A stretch of 64,000 nt of DNA from Leisingera thetidis (GTDB taxonomy: Bacteria > Pseudomonadota > Alphaproteobacteria > Rhodobacterales > Rhodobacteraceae): assembly GCF_025857195.1 (NCBI RefSeq), contig NZ_CP109787.1, forward strand, positions 3,385,501 to 3,449,500, read 5' to 3'. The notes under the pieces are model-generated. The model made no database searches. It saw only the letters and a list, made by a program, of their open reading frames with translations, and was not told the DNA's origin. The translations under genes were made by a program, and so were the position numbers. Positions 1 to 8,590 of the stretch are shown here, one piece after another. The stretch's first letter is position 1, and each line of letters starts with the position of its first letter.

Positions 1-39
1 AAAAGCCGCAAATCCGGAGCATCGGATCTGCGGCTTTTT
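1..39 (-). terminator. Intrinsic terminator downstream of trcR
   Basis: The arms AAAAGCCGCA and TGCGGCTTTTT pair around a loop that itself holds ATCCGG/ATCGGAT-like sequence. On the minus strand the hairpin is followed by a T run. It lies about 40 bases past the trcR stop, as expected for its terminator. Confidence 0.7.
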
Positions 40-77
40 AATGAATTCAGGAACCGGCCTGTCCGGCCCCTAAGGGA

Positions 78-845
78 TCAGAGGCGGGAATCCTCGTCGT
101 CGTCGTCATCATCTCCGCCCGCGGGCAGGTTGAAGAAACTGTCGGCGTCAAGGATTTCCTCTTCCTTCTTCTCGCTGTCCGCAGCCGGGCCGCCGCCCAG
201 GGTAAAGGTTTCAAGACCTTCGATGGCGGTCGGGATTTTCGGCTCGGCGTCCATTTCCAGAGACTGTTCGGTGGACACCAGTTTGCGGCGCTCGTCATCG
301 CTCATCACGCCGCCTTCGGCGGCTTTCTTGGCGGCAGCCTTCTGCACCACGGCATCCAGTTCGGACTGCTTGCACAGGCCCAGCGCCACCGGGTCGATCG
401 GCTGCATGCTGGCGATGTTCCAGTGGGTGCGCTCGCGGATCGACTGGATCGTCGGCTTGGTGGTGCCGACCAGCTTGGCGATCTGGCCGTCGCTGAGCTC
501 GGGGTGGAACTTGACCAGCCACAGGATCGAGTTCGGACGGTCCTGGCGCTTGCTGAGCGGGGTGTAGCGCGGGCCGCGGCGCTTTTCCTCGCCGGCCGCG
601 GCCGGATTGAACTTGAGCTTCAGCTTGTGCAGCGGGTTGCTCTGCGCCTTGTCGATCTCGTCCTGGGTCAGCTGGTTGTTGGCCACCGGGTCAAAGCCCT
701 TGACGCCGACCGCCACTTCGCCATCGGCAATGCCCTGGATCTCCAGCTCGTGCATGCCCACGAAATCCCCAATCTGCTTGAAGCTGATCGTGGTATTGTC
801 CACCAGCCACACGGCGGTTGCCTTGGCCATCAACGGTTTTGCCAT
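78..845 (-). CDS. trcR: Cell-cycle transcriptional regulator TrcR (DUF1013)
   Basis: The 255-residue product matches the DUF1013/TrcR family of alphaproteobacteria, which act as essential cell-cycle transcription regulators. The N-terminal part (about 8-55) reads KATAVWLVDNTTISFKQIG, and a second helix-turn-helix-like stretch (about 105-145) carries SDGQIAKLVGTTKPTIQSIR. Both recur across the family. The tail is strongly acidic, with a run of six Asp near the end. The ATG at 845 has an AAGGAG ribosome site about 8 bases upstream. It is transcribed alone, away from the RNase T2 gene. Family assignment is from recognised sequence; regulatory targets cannot be read here. Confidence 0.85.
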   Translation of the reverse strand: MAKPLMAKATAVWLVDNTTISFKQIGDFVGMHELEIQGIADGEVAVGVKGFDPVANNQLTQDEIDKAQSNPLHKLKLKFNPAAAGEEKRRGPRYTPLSKRQDRPNSILWLVKFHPELSDGQIAKLVGTTKPTIQSIRERTHWNIASMQPIDPVALGLCKQSELDAVVQKAAAKKAAEGGVMSDDERRKLVSTEQSLEMDAEPKIPTAIEGLETFTLGGGPAADSEKKEEEILDADSFFNLPAGGDDDDDDEDSRL

Positions 846-989
846 GTGCTCATCTCCTTAAAACACTCCGGTCCCCGGATACATCTCTCCCGCCGCCTGA
901 AAGGGCGTCCCCGGCGGGCGGGGCAGGTTTCCGTTGTCGGGGAACTTCTGCCCTATATAGTCGGCTTGATTTCATAAGGAAAGAGGCCA

Positions 990-1634
990 ATGCGCAAGTT
1001 ATTGCTGGGTTTGGCGGCTGTTTTGACGGGTTTTGCCGCGCTTGCCGCAGCAGAGGGCGAGCCGGCCGGGGAGTTCGACTATTACGTGCTGGCGCTCAGC
1101 TGGTCGCCGAACTGGTGCGCGCAGGAGGGCGATGCCCGCGGCGCCGAGCAATGCGAGGCCCGCCATGATTTCGGCTGGACCCTGCACGGGCTCTGGCCGC
1201 AGTTCCACCGCGGCTGGCCCAGCTACTGCCGCACCGCCGAGGCACCGCCCAGCCGCGCGATGAGCCGCAGTATGGCGGACATTATGGGCAGCGCGGGCCT
1301 CGCCTGGCACCAGTGGAAGAAACACGGCACCTGCTCCGGCCTCAGCGCCCGCCGGTATTACACCCTGATGCGCGAGGCCTACACCCGCGTCACCCGCCCC
1401 GCCATCTTCCGCAAGCTGGACAAACCCGTCACCCTGCCTGCGTCGGTGGTGGAGGAGGCGTTTCTCAAGGAAAACCCGCAGCTCACGCGCGGCAGCCTGA
1501 CCATCACCTGCCGGGACGGCGCCATCCAGGAGGCCCGCATCTGCCTGTCCAAGGCGCTCGACCCGGTGCCCTGCGGGCGGGATGCGATCAAGGACTGCAC
1601 ATTGAAGGATGCCCGGTTTGCTCCTGTCCGCTGA
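990..1634 (+). CDS. Ribonuclease T2 family protein, exported
   Basis: A 214-residue protein with an N-terminal signal peptide (residues 1 to about 21, hydrophobic, ending in ALAAAEG). Both RNase T2 active-site blocks are visible. CAS I is FGWTLHGLWPQ at 61-71, with catalytic His66. CAS II is WHQWKKHGTC at 106-115, with Lys111-His112. The family usually has Glu after the first His of CAS II; here it is Gln108. The enzyme should cleave RNA through a 2',3'-cyclic phosphate in the periplasm or medium, for nutrient scavenging. The start at 990 has AAGGAAAGAGG just upstream. A short hairpin (1646-1660) follows the gene. Confidence 0.88.
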   Translation: MRKLLLGLAAVLTGFAALAAAEGEPAGEFDYYVLALSWSPNWCAQEGDARGAEQCEARHDFGWTLHGLWPQFHRGWPSYCRTAEAPPSRAMSRSMADIMGSAGLAWHQWKKHGTCSGLSARRYYTLMREAYTRVTRPAIFRKLDKPVTLPASVVEEAFLKENPQLTRGSLTITCRDGAIQEARICLSKALDPVPCGRDAIKDCTLKDARFAPVR

Positions 1635-1645
1635 ACAGCCCGGAC

Positions 1646-1660
1646 AGGGGCGCTGCCCCT
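1646..1660 (+). terminator. Short hairpin after RNase T2 gene
   Basis: AGGGGC-GCT-GCCCCT forms a perfect 6-bp stem with a 3-base loop 12 bases past the stop. A weak T-rich stretch (CTTGGCTTTG) follows. The remaining stretch to 1877 shows no gene; it carries the promoter and ribosome site of the next one. Confidence 0.4.
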
Positions 1661-1877
1661 CTTGGCTTTGCAGCCAGATGAATAAAGGATCCAGACCTTC
1701 TTCTGGCCAAAAATATCCCCGCCGGACGCCGGCGCCACCAGGCGCCCCCGCCTCGCGCAGCAATAAATGGCCCATGAACCACACTTTGCCCGGATTTGTG
1801 CTAGTATCATGGTACGTGCCGCACCCGGCCTTGCCTGATCGGCACTTCCGTTTTGCTCAGCGAGGAGGACGAAGCGC

Positions 1878-2735
1878 ATGGCAAAGACAATTGGCAACCC
1901 GCTCAGCTGGCTTCTGCAGGGTGCAGAAACCACCGGGCACCATATCAGCGAAACCGTTGGCGAAATGGGCAGCGATGGGGTCAAGGAACTGCCCAAGGCA
2001 CGCAAGCTGACGATGGACGACATCATCCATTCTCTGGCCGCAGGGCTGGAGGATTTTGCCGCCTGCCGCAGCGACGCGATGTTCCTGGTGCTGTTCTATC
2101 CGCTGATCGGCATCGCGCTGATCGTGATGAGCCTGTCGATGAACCTCTTGCCGCTGATCGTGCCGATGATCATGGGCTTTGCCATTCTCGGCCCGGTGGC
2201 CGCGGTTGGGCTTTACGAGATGTCCAAACGCCGCGAAGCCGGGTTCGAGCCGCGCTGGATGGATGCCTTTGGCGTCATCCGCTCGCCGTCCTTTGGCGCC
2301 ATCCTGGTGCTTGGCCTCTATCTGGCGGCGCTGTTCATCGTCTGGCTGGTGGCCGCCGACATGATCTACAGCCGCACCCTGGGGCCGGAACCGCCGGAAT
2401 CGATCGCAACCTTTGCCGCCGCTGTGGCAACCACCCGCGAGGGCTGGATCATGGCCATTGCCGGCGGTGCGGCGGGCGCGGTCTTTGCCTTTGCGGCATT
2501 GGCGATGAGCCTGGTCTCCTTCCCGCTGCTGCTGGACCGCCATACCGGACTGCCGGTGGCGGTGGCCACCTCGATCAAGGTGCTGCGCAAGAACCCGGTG
2601 ATCTGCATGACATGGGGCGTGATCGTCGGCGTATCGCTGATACTTGGGGCGATCCCCTTCCTCGCCGGGCTGATCATCGTGGTGCCGGTGCTGGGGCATG
2701 CCACCTGGCATCTCTACAGGCGCGCCGTGCAATAG
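1878..2735 (+). CDS. DUF2189 family integral membrane protein
   Basis: A 285-residue protein with a hydrophilic N-terminus (about 55 residues) and then about six hydrophobic segments, near residues 70-90, 93-115, 140-165, 190-215, 240-260 and 262-278. The pattern and the SKRREAGFEPRWMDAF / RSPSFGAIL region fit the DUF2189 family of alphaproteobacterial inner-membrane proteins of unknown function. The ATG at 1878 follows GAGGAGGA at a good distance. It stands alone and converges on the quinone oxidoreductase gene, sharing a bidirectional terminator with it. No function is assigned. Confidence 0.75.
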   Translation: MAKTIGNPLSWLLQGAETTGHHISETVGEMGSDGVKELPKARKLTMDDIIHSLAAGLEDFAACRSDAMFLVLFYPLIGIALIVMSLSMNLLPLIVPMIMGFAILGPVAAVGLYEMSKRREAGFEPRWMDAFGVIRSPSFGAILVLGLYLAALFIVWLVAADMIYSRTLGPEPPESIATFAAAVATTREGWIMAIAGGAAGAVFAFAALAMSLVSFPLLLDRHTGLPVAVATSIKVLRKNPVICMTWGVIVGVSLILGAIPFLAGLIIVVPVLGHATWHLYRRAVQ

Positions 2736-2747
2736 CCCCCGAACACA

Positions 2748-2777
2748 CAAAGGGCCGGCAGTTCCGCCGGCCCTTTG
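2748..2777. terminator. Bidirectional terminator between converging genes
   Basis: CAAAGGGCCGGC and GCCGGCCCTTTG form a perfect 12-bp stem with a 6-base loop between the DUF2189 gene (plus) and the oxidoreductase gene (minus). A/T residues flank both sides. Confidence 0.75.
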
Positions 2778-2797
2778 CGCATTAAACGCCTGAGGCG

Positions 2798-3781
2798 TCA
2801 GCCCACCTTCAGGACGATCTTGCCGATATGGCCGGAGCTTTCCATCCGGGCATGTGCCGCTGCCGCCTCCTCCAGCGCAAACTCGCTGTCCATCACCGGC
2901 GCCACCTTGCCCGCCGCGATCAGCGGCCACACCGCCTCGCGCAGATCTTGGGCGATCCGGGCCTTGGCCAGATCGCTTTGCGGCCGCAGCGTCGAGCCGG
3001 TGAGCGTCAGCCGCTTGACCATCATCAGGGCAAAGTTCAGCTCCACCTTCGGCCCCTGCAGGAAGGCGATCTGCACCAGGCGGCCATCCTCGGCCATCGC
3101 CTTGACGTTGCGCGGGATATAATCGCCGCCAACCATGTCGAGCACCAGGTCGGCGCCGCCCTCATCCCGCAGCACCTTGACGAAATCCTCGTCACGGTAG
3201 TTGATCGCGCGCTCGGCGCCGAGGTCCAGGCAGGCCTGGCATTTCTCGTCCGAGCCGGCGGTGGCAAACACCCGCGCGCCGAATTCCCGGGCCAGCTGGA
3301 TCGCCGTGGTGCCGATGCCGGAGGAGCCGCCATGCACCAGGAACCGCTCCCCGGCCTTCAGCCCGCCGCGGCTGAAGACATTGGACCAGACGGTAAAGAA
3401 GGTCTCCGGCAGGCAGGCCGCCTGTTTCAGGTCTAGCCCCGCAGGCACCGGCAGGCAGTGGGCGGCCGGGGTTGCCACATATTCCGCATAGCCGCCGCCG
3501 GGCAGCAGCGCGCAGACCTGATCGCCCGCGGCAACCCCGGTGACGCCTGCCCCCAACGCCACAACCTCGCCCGAGGCTTCCAGCCCCGGCAGGTCGCTGG
3601 CGCCCTTGGGCGGGTCATACGCACCCGCGCGCTGCAGCGCATCGGGGCGGTTGACGCCGGCATAGGCCACCTTGATCACCACTTCGCCATGGCCCGGCTG
3701 CGGCACCGGGCGCTTGGTCAGCTGCAGCACATCCGGGCCGCCGGGTTTGGTGATTTCCACCGCGCGCATTATCTCTGTCAT
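2798..3781 (-). CDS. NAD(P)H-quinone oxidoreductase, zinc-independent MDR family
   Basis: The product (327 residues from ATG 3781) is a medium-chain dehydrogenase/reductase of the quinone oxidoreductase (QOR/PIG3) type. It has an N-terminal GroES-like fold (MRAVEITKPGGPDVLQL), the motif AGVNRPDALQRAG, and a cofactor site HGGSSGIGTTAIQLAREFGA. The catalytic and structural zinc cysteines of alcohol dehydrogenases are absent. It should reduce quinones or other electrophiles with NADPH in the cytoplasm. The reading frame extends upstream to 3844, but ATG 3781 has AGGAGGA about 9 bases before it and gives the family N-terminus. It stands upstream of no obvious partner. Confidence 0.88.
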   Translation of the reverse strand: MTEIMRAVEITKPGGPDVLQLTKRPVPQPGHGEVVIKVAYAGVNRPDALQRAGAYDPPKGASDLPGLEASGEVVALGAGVTGVAAGDQVCALLPGGGYAEYVATPAAHCLPVPAGLDLKQAACLPETFFTVWSNVFSRGGLKAGERFLVHGGSSGIGTTAIQLAREFGARVFATAGSDEKCQACLDLGAERAINYRDEDFVKVLRDEGGADLVLDMVGGDYIPRNVKAMAEDGRLVQIAFLQGPKVELNFALMMVKRLTLTGSTLRPQSDLAKARIAQDLREAVWPLIAAGKVAPVMDSEFALEEAAAAHARMESSGHIGKIVLKVG

Positions 3782-3904
3782 CGGAAAAAGTCCTCCTGAT
3801 CCTTGCCCTTGCCTAGCATCCACCACGGCGGGGGCAAACAGCAAAGGCGCCGCACCCTGGCTGGTTTGCGGAACGCCCCGGCGCCCCGCCGGGCTGCGCG
3901 GCCT

Positions 3905-4606
3905 TCAGCGGCGCGGGTTCAGCGAGCCCGGCAGGTCATCGCGGCCTTTTGGCGGTTTGATCTGCTCGGCCAGCCAGTTCGGCCCGACGAGAAACGGCTT
4001 CAGCAGCGGGTTCTTCTGCAAACCCGCCTTCAGCTTCTCGAAATCCATCACATTGCCGATCCGCCGCTCCAGGAAATCCCAGGTCGCCTGATGGTCCAGG
4101 CTGTCATCGCCCAGCCAGTACAGCACGGTGGCGGAATAGACCCCGGCCAGCGACGCGCGCTTGGTGTACCAGTTCAGATCGTCGGAGCCGTCGCCCAGCG
4201 CCTCCCAGATCAGATCGCAGGTGCCCCAGATCGCCTTGACCCCGTCGCCGGCATATTGCGGCAGCGTCAGCAGCGTGGTGCCGCGGCGCACCGCTTCCTT
4301 GTCGCAGGCGGCCTCCAGCCGGAACCGCACCGCTGCCGCGACCTTGTCGCGGAACCGCAGGCCGCTCAGATCCTCGGCCGCCAGCCTTGCCAGCATCGCC
4401 GAATCGCCGCGCGCGTGATAGGCCAGCGCCAGGTCCACGCCGCCGCGCGGGCAGACCGCATGGGCCAGCACCTCGGGCACCCCGGCATCGTGGCAGGCGG
4501 CACGGAAGGTGGCCTCCGACCAGCCGTCGAAGGGCACATGCAGCAGCGCCGCATCCAGCAGTTTTTCCTTGAGATCTTCCTGCGCGTGATCCTGGTTTCC
4601 GGTCAT
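3905..4606 (-). CDS. COQ9 family protein, ubiquinone biosynthesis
   Basis: A 233-residue COQ9-family protein. The N-terminal part (10-60) has the TetR-like helix-turn-helix fold of the family (LLDAALLHVPFDGWSEATFRAA), without being a regulator. The C-terminal part has the COQ9 signature around WYTKRASLAGVYSATVLYWLGD and TWDFLERRI. COQ9 binds lipid and assists ubiquinone hydroxylation at the membrane. The start ATG 4606 overlaps a GGGAGGCTGAG ribosome site. It is divergent from rpsU, with about 120 bases between, a neighbourhood also known from other Rhodobacteraceae. Confidence 0.88.
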   Translation of the reverse strand: MTGNQDHAQEDLKEKLLDAALLHVPFDGWSEATFRAACHDAGVPEVLAHAVCPRGGVDLALAYHARGDSAMLARLAAEDLSGLRFRDKVAAAVRFRLEAACDKEAVRRGTTLLTLPQYAGDGVKAIWGTCDLIWEALGDGSDDLNWYTKRASLAGVYSATVLYWLGDDSLDHQATWDFLERRIGNVMDFEKLKAGLQKNPLLKPFLVGPNWLAEQIKPPKGRDDLPGSLNPRR

Positions 4607-4726
4607 CTCAGCCTCCCGCTTTCAGCGTCCTGATACCCTACTAGACAAAATAGCCGGGCTTTGCTATATGGCCATTTCCTGCAAACTTCCTTGCAACTCA
4701 AAACTTAGAAAGGTGGTGAATACCAC

Positions 4727-4933
4727 ATGCAGGTTAGTGTTCGCGACAACAACGTCGATCAGGCGCTTCGTGCCCTGAAGAAGAAGCTGCAGCGCGAAGG
4801 CGTTTTCCGTGAAATGAAGCTCAAGCAGCATTTCGAGAAACCGTCCGAGAAAAAAGCGCGCGAGAAAGCTGAAGCGATCCGCCGTGCCCGTAAACTGGCA
4901 CGCAAGAAAGCACAGCGCGAAGGTATGCTCTAA
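4727..4933 (+). CDS. rpsU: 30S ribosomal protein S21
   Basis: A 68-residue, highly basic protein starting [20 protein letters not shown], with the S21 signature [20 protein letters not shown] and an Arg/Lys-rich helical tail. S21 sits in the 30S platform and takes part in initiation-site base pairing. An AAGGTGGTG ribosome site lies about 7 bases before ATG 4727. It is monocistronic, with a terminator at 5006-5034. Confidence 0.97.
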   Translation: MQVSVRDNNVDQALRALKKKLQREGVFREMKLKQHFEKPSEKKAREKAEAIRRARKLARKKAQREGML

Positions 4934-5005
4934 GCACACCCTGCTCTCCAGCTTTGGACAGCACTAGAGGCCGGTCTCCGGACCGCCCGAACTTAAGTTC
5001 CGACG

Positions 5006-5034
5006 ACCCCCGCGGCCCCGCCCCGGGGGTTTGT
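5006..5034 (+). terminator. rpsU terminator
   Basis: ACCCCCG (5006-5012) pairs with CGGGGGT (5024-5030), followed by TTTGT. It lies 70 bases past the rpsU stop. Confidence 0.65.
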
Positions 5035-5641
5035 CATTTGGAGTAGCCCGAATGGATGGGCAAGCGGGCATGCGGACACACGCAAAGATCGAGAATTATC
5101 TCGAATTACACCTTTAGGCTGTATTTCCCGGTTTGCTTCTGCTATACATGGTTCACGGCAGGGCAATTTTGATGCGTTTCCCTAACCAATGCCCCCGCCG
5201 GCCGGGCTTGGAACACCCGGTTGATTGAAACCCGGAGCAGGCTGCGCTTCCCCCCAACTATACCGGCGCCGTCTTGGTCCCTGCAAACAAGGCTTTGCCT
5301 CTCCGGGTTGCTTTCAATTCCGGGCGCCGCCAGCTCCCCCCTGCCGGCGCCCGGCCTGCATGCTTCCGCTTCCTGCACTGACATGCTCCGCTGCCGGTAC
5401 CGGCACAGCCGCCGAATCCCCGGCCGCTGCGCGCCTGGCCCGGCAGCGGGATTGCGCCGGCCGCCCGCCTGGCTGCCTGGCGCCGCCATACGCGCAGGAA
5501 TCCGCGTATCCGCCCCCGCGCTTCGGGCAGAGCTTCGCCGCAAATCCGCCCCGGCACCCTCCTGCCCTTCCGGCGTCTTAATTTTCCGTTAACCGGATGG
5601 CGCACCGCCGCACAGCCGGCACACTCACGGAGCAGTTAACG
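5035..5641. other. Intergenic stretch without a recognised gene
   Basis: About 600 bases between rpsU and the CAP-RTX gene. I see a small hairpin TCGAGA-ATTA-TCTCGA at 5089-5104 and a GC-rich stretch from 5220 to 5580 whose open frames are Arg/Pro/Ala-rich and look like composition artefacts. No tRNA or known RNA was recognised. The last 50 bases should hold the promoter and the GGAG ribosome site of the following gene. Confidence 0.5.
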
Positions 5642-6739
5642 ATGTCACAGGCAAGCGAACTCGAGCGCCAGATGCTCGACCTGATCAACGCCGAGCGCAC
5701 TTCGCGCGGGCTCAACCCGGTGAAGCTGGAGCTGCGCCTCAACGATTCGGCAGAAGACCACAGCGACTGGATGCTGCAGCAGGATGTCTTCTCCCACACC
5801 GGCGCCGGCGGCTCCAGCGCAGGCGACCGGATGGCCGACGCAGGCTTCCAGTTCTCCGGCAGCTGGACCTGGGCCGAGAACATCGCCTGGCAGAGCGAGC
5901 GCGGCGCCCCCGGCCTCGCCGATGACGTCATCAACCTGCACAACTCGCTGATGAACAGCCCCGGCCACCGCGCCAACATCCTGAATGCCAACGTCGAAGT
6001 GATCGGCATTGGCATCGAGCAGGGCAATTTCAACGGCTGGGACGCGGTGATGGTCACCCAGAACTTTGCCCGCACCAGCGCGCCGCTGCAGCTCGACACC
6101 GGCGGATCCGGCGGCGGCAGTGGCGGCGGGTCAGGCAGCGGCGCCACCTCCGGCGACGACATTCTGACCCTCAGCAGCGCCGGCAGCCTCAGCGGCCTGG
6201 CCGGCGATGATTCCCTGACCGGCAGCAGCGGCAGCGATGAACTCCGCGGCAACGACGGCCGCGACAAGCTGAACGGCATGGGCGGCAGCGATGACCTCAA
6301 CGGCGGCGTCCAGATCGACACGCTGCGCGGCGGCGATGGCAATGACCTGCTCGACGGCGGCAGCGGCAGTGACCAGCTGCGCGGCAATTCCGGCAACGAC
6401 GAGCTGAACGGCGGCCGCGGCCATGACAAGCTGTGGGGCGGCACCGGCTCCGACACCCTGGACGGCGGCAATGGCAACGACAAGCTCGCCGGCAAGGGCG
6501 GCGGCGACCTCTTTGTGTTCAGCAGCGGCAGCGACACCGTCACCGATTTCAACCCGCAGGCCAGCGGCGAGCGCATCGACCTGGGCAGCGCCACCGGCAT
6601 CGGCAGCTTCAGCGACCTGATGAGCAATCACACCAGCCAGACCGCAAACGGGCTGCTGATCACCGATGCGGACGGCGACAGCATGCTGCTGGCCGGCATC
6701 ACCGGGCAGCAGCTGCAGTCAGGCGACTTCCTGTTCTGA
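5642..6739 (+). CDS. Secreted CAP (SCP/PR-1) domain protein with RTX calcium-binding repeats
   Basis: A 365-residue two-part protein. Residues about 5-140 form a CAP/SCP domain: it opens with EREMLDLINAERTSRGL-like sequence, then has HSDWMLQQDVFSHTGAGG and NSPGHRANILNANVEVIGIG. A Gly/Ser linker follows (about 146-165). Then about ten RTX nonapeptides of GGxGxDxL type run to about residue 290, ending in DLFVFSSGSDTVTDFNP, typical of a type I secretion C-terminus. There is no N-terminal signal peptide, so export by a T1SS is expected (not encoded in this window). ATG 5642 has GGAG about 10 bases upstream. The substrate of CAP proteins of this kind is generally unknown. Confidence 0.88.
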   Translation: MSQASELERQMLDLINAERTSRGLNPVKLELRLNDSAEDHSDWMLQQDVFSHTGAGGSSAGDRMADAGFQFSGSWTWAENIAWQSERGAPGLADDVINLHNSLMNSPGHRANILNANVEVIGIGIEQGNFNGWDAVMVTQNFARTSAPLQLDTGGSGGGSGGGSGSGATSGDDILTLSSAGSLSGLAGDDSLTGSSGSDELRGNDGRDKLNGMGGSDDLNGGVQIDTLRGGDGNDLLDGGSGSDQLRGNSGNDELNGGRGHDKLWGGTGSDTLDGGNGNDKLAGKGGGDLFVFSSGSDTVTDFNPQASGERIDLGSATGIGSFSDLMSNHTSQTANGLLITDADGDSMLLAGITGQQLQSGDFLF

Positions 6740-6758
6740 ATTCCCCACCGGGCAAACA

Positions 6759-6792
6759 GCAAAGGGGCGTGCTGCGGCGCGCCCCCTTGCGC
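6759..6792. terminator. Bidirectional terminator between CAP-RTX gene and ppk2
   Basis: GCAAAGGGGCGTGC and GCGCGCCCCCTTGC pair with minor mismatches between two converging genes. A-rich sequence to the left supplies the T run for the minus strand. Confidence 0.55.
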
Positions 6793-6806
6793 GTTGGCAT
6801 CGGGCC

Positions 6807-7724
6807 TCAATAGACCTTGGGCACATACAGTTCATCCGGCAGAACCTGGCGCTCGTAATCCGGATTGTACTTCCGGTCCGGCAGCACCACCTTCTCGCTC
6901 GGCACCTCTTCATAGGGGATTCTGGTCAGCAGGTGCTCGATGCAGTTCAGCCGCTCGCGCTTCTTGTCGTTGCCCTCGACGATGTACCAGGGCGCCTCGG
7001 GGATGTTGGTGCGCTTGAACATCGCCTCCTTGGCCTTGGTGTACTGTTCCCAGCGGATCCGGCTTTCCAGGTCCATCGGCGACAGTTTCCACTGTTTCAT
7101 CGGGTCGTGAATGCGCATCATGAACCGCAGCTGCTGCTCTTCGTCGGTGATCGAGAACCAGTATTTCAGCAGGATGATTCCCGACCGCACCAGCATCCGT
7201 TCGAATTCCGGAACGTCCTGAAAGAACTGCTCGACCTGGTCGTCGCTGGCAAAGCCCATCACCCGCTCGACGCCGGCCCGGTTGTACCACGAGCGGTCGA
7301 ACAGCACGATTTCGCCCCCGGCCGGCAGGTGCGGCACGTAGCGCTGGAAGTACCACTGGCTCTGCTCGCGGCGGTTCGGCGCCGGCAGCGCCACCACCCG
7401 CGCCACCCGCGGGTCCAGCCGCTGGGTGATCCGTTTGATCACCCCGCCCTTGCCGGCCGCGTCGCGGCCCTCGAACAGGATGCAGACCTTGGCGCCGGTG
7501 TGCTGCACCCAGTCCTGCACCTTGATCAGCTCCGCCTGCAGCCGCAGCAGGTTGCGGAAGTAGACCTGGCGGTCCAGCATCTCCGGATGCTGCTCGCGGT
7601 AGATCTTGCGGATTTCCTGGCTCAGCATCGGCTCGGAGAATTCGATCTCGATGTCTTCGTCCAGCGTGTCCTGCAGCTCCGCTTCCAGCCAGTCCAGGGA
7701 TGCGGTTTCAAATTCGCGGGTCAC
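6807..7724 (-). CDS. ppk2: Polyphosphate kinase 2
   Basis: The 305-residue product is a PPK2-family nucleotide/polyphosphate phosphotransferase. It has Walker A EGRDAAGKGG (85-94), then ITQRLDPRVARVVALPAP, the Walker B-like block FDRSWYNRAGVERVMGF (142-158), and the C-terminal PWYIVEGNDKKRERLN with the family lid and tail. It transfers phosphate between inorganic polyphosphate and nucleoside di- or monophosphates. GTG 7724 is chosen because AGGAAGG precedes it by about 7 bases and the sequence upstream is not family-like. It is a single-domain, class I-sized member. It faces the CAP-RTX gene. Confidence 0.92.
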   Translation of the reverse strand: MTREFETASLDWLEAELQDTLDEDIEIEFSEPMLSQEIRKIYREQHPEMLDRQVYFRNLLRLQAELIKVQDWVQHTGAKVCILFEGRDAAGKGGVIKRITQRLDPRVARVVALPAPNRREQSQWYFQRYVPHLPAGGEIVLFDRSWYNRAGVERVMGFASDDQVEQFFQDVPEFERMLVRSGIILLKYWFSITDEEQQLRFMMRIHDPMKQWKLSPMDLESRIRWEQYTKAKEAMFKRTNIPEAPWYIVEGNDKKRERLNCIEHLLTRIPYEEVPSEKVVLPDRKYNPDYERQVLPDELYVPKVY

Positions 7725-7994
7725 GGGCAGGTTCCTTCCTGGTGTGGTGGAGCAAATGCCGCCGTTTACCGGCAGCATGTGAATGTTTGATGTCGTTCCG
7801 CGCGCGCAGCCCTCGGGGACAGGGCCGTGCACGGCGGCAAACCGGTGCCCGGGCGGGGCATCCCGGCAGGATGCTGACCGCCTGCAGCTGTCTCCAAGGC
7901 AACCGGAAATTCCGTCAGGGTTCAAGCGTAAAAGCCGCCGCCGCAAGCGGCCGCCCGCCGCTGCGGGTGCCCGTCCCGGCGCCGGGCACCGGGG

Positions 7995-8453
7995 TCACAC
8001 CGGCAGCGCGGTGGTCTTGAACACGGTGCGCAGGGCAAAGCTCGACTGCATCTGCGCCACCCCAGGCAGCCGCGCCAGGTGCTGGCGGTGGATGCGGGCG
8101 AAATCCTCGGTGTTCTCCGCCACCACCTTGAGGATATAGTCCGCGGTGCCCGCCATCAGGTGGCATTCCAGCACATCCGGGATCCGCGACACCGCGCGCT
8201 CAAAGGCGTCCAGCACCTCATCCGCCTGGGCCTGCAGGGTGATCTCCACGAACACCGTGGTCGGCACGTTCATCTTGCGCGCATCCAGCAGCGCGACATA
8301 ATCGCGGATATAGCCCTCCGCCTCCAGCCGCTGCACCCGCCGGTGGCAGGCCGAGGCCGACAGGTTCACCTGTTCCGAGAGGTCGGCGTTCGATATACGC
8401 CCTTTCTTCTGCAGTACCGAAAGTATGCGACGATCTGTTTCGTCCAGCGCCAT
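7995..8453 (-). CDS. Lrp/AsnC family regulator, divergent from alanine dehydrogenase
   Basis: A 152-residue feast/famine regulator. It has an N-terminal winged helix-turn-helix (residues about 5-55: ILSVLQKKGRISNADLSEQVNLSASACHRRVQRLE) and a C-terminal RAM effector domain (about 70-145, ECHLMAGTADYILKVV). Its divergent position to ald fits the known AldR arrangement, in which the regulator controls alanine dehydrogenase in response to an amino acid. Two direct repeats in the shared 137-base promoter region are likely binding sites. The effector is inferred, not shown. Confidence 0.9.
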   Translation of the reverse strand: MALDETDRRILSVLQKKGRISNADLSEQVNLSASACHRRVQRLEAEGYIRDYVALLDARKMNVPTTVFVEITLQAQADEVLDAFERAVSRIPDVLECHLMAGTADYILKVVAENTEDFARIHRQHLARLPGVAQMQSSFALRTVFKTTALPV

Positions 8454-8545
8454 TCTTCGTAGATCCTTGCTTGTTTACCCGGTTATAGCCGAAGATTCTC
8501 CCGTTGCCATGTTTTTAAACCGCGCAAAAAAGCAGCACATTCCGC

Positions 8546-8577
8546 GCCATATGCGGCAAAATGTCCGCCATATACGG
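8546..8577 (+). promoter_or_regulatory. Direct repeats upstream of ald, candidate Lrp-type operator
   Basis: GCCATATGCGG (8546-8556) recurs as GCCATATACGG (8567-8577), with starts exactly 21 bases apart, two helical turns on one DNA face. The second copy abuts the ald ribosome site, so binding there could block or adjust transcription. Confidence 0.5.
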
Positions 8578-8590
8578 AGGAGATACTCAC

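Noticed and set aside
5142..5605. Several Pro/Arg/Ala-rich frames between rpsU and the CAP-RTX gene
   Set aside because: No ribosome site or family features are seen, and frames are open on both strands at once, as expected from GC-rich composition.
6180..6510. Short repeated units that could be taken for a CRISPR or satellite
   Set aside because: They encode the GGxGxD nonapeptides of the RTX domain, in frame and of unequal sequence.
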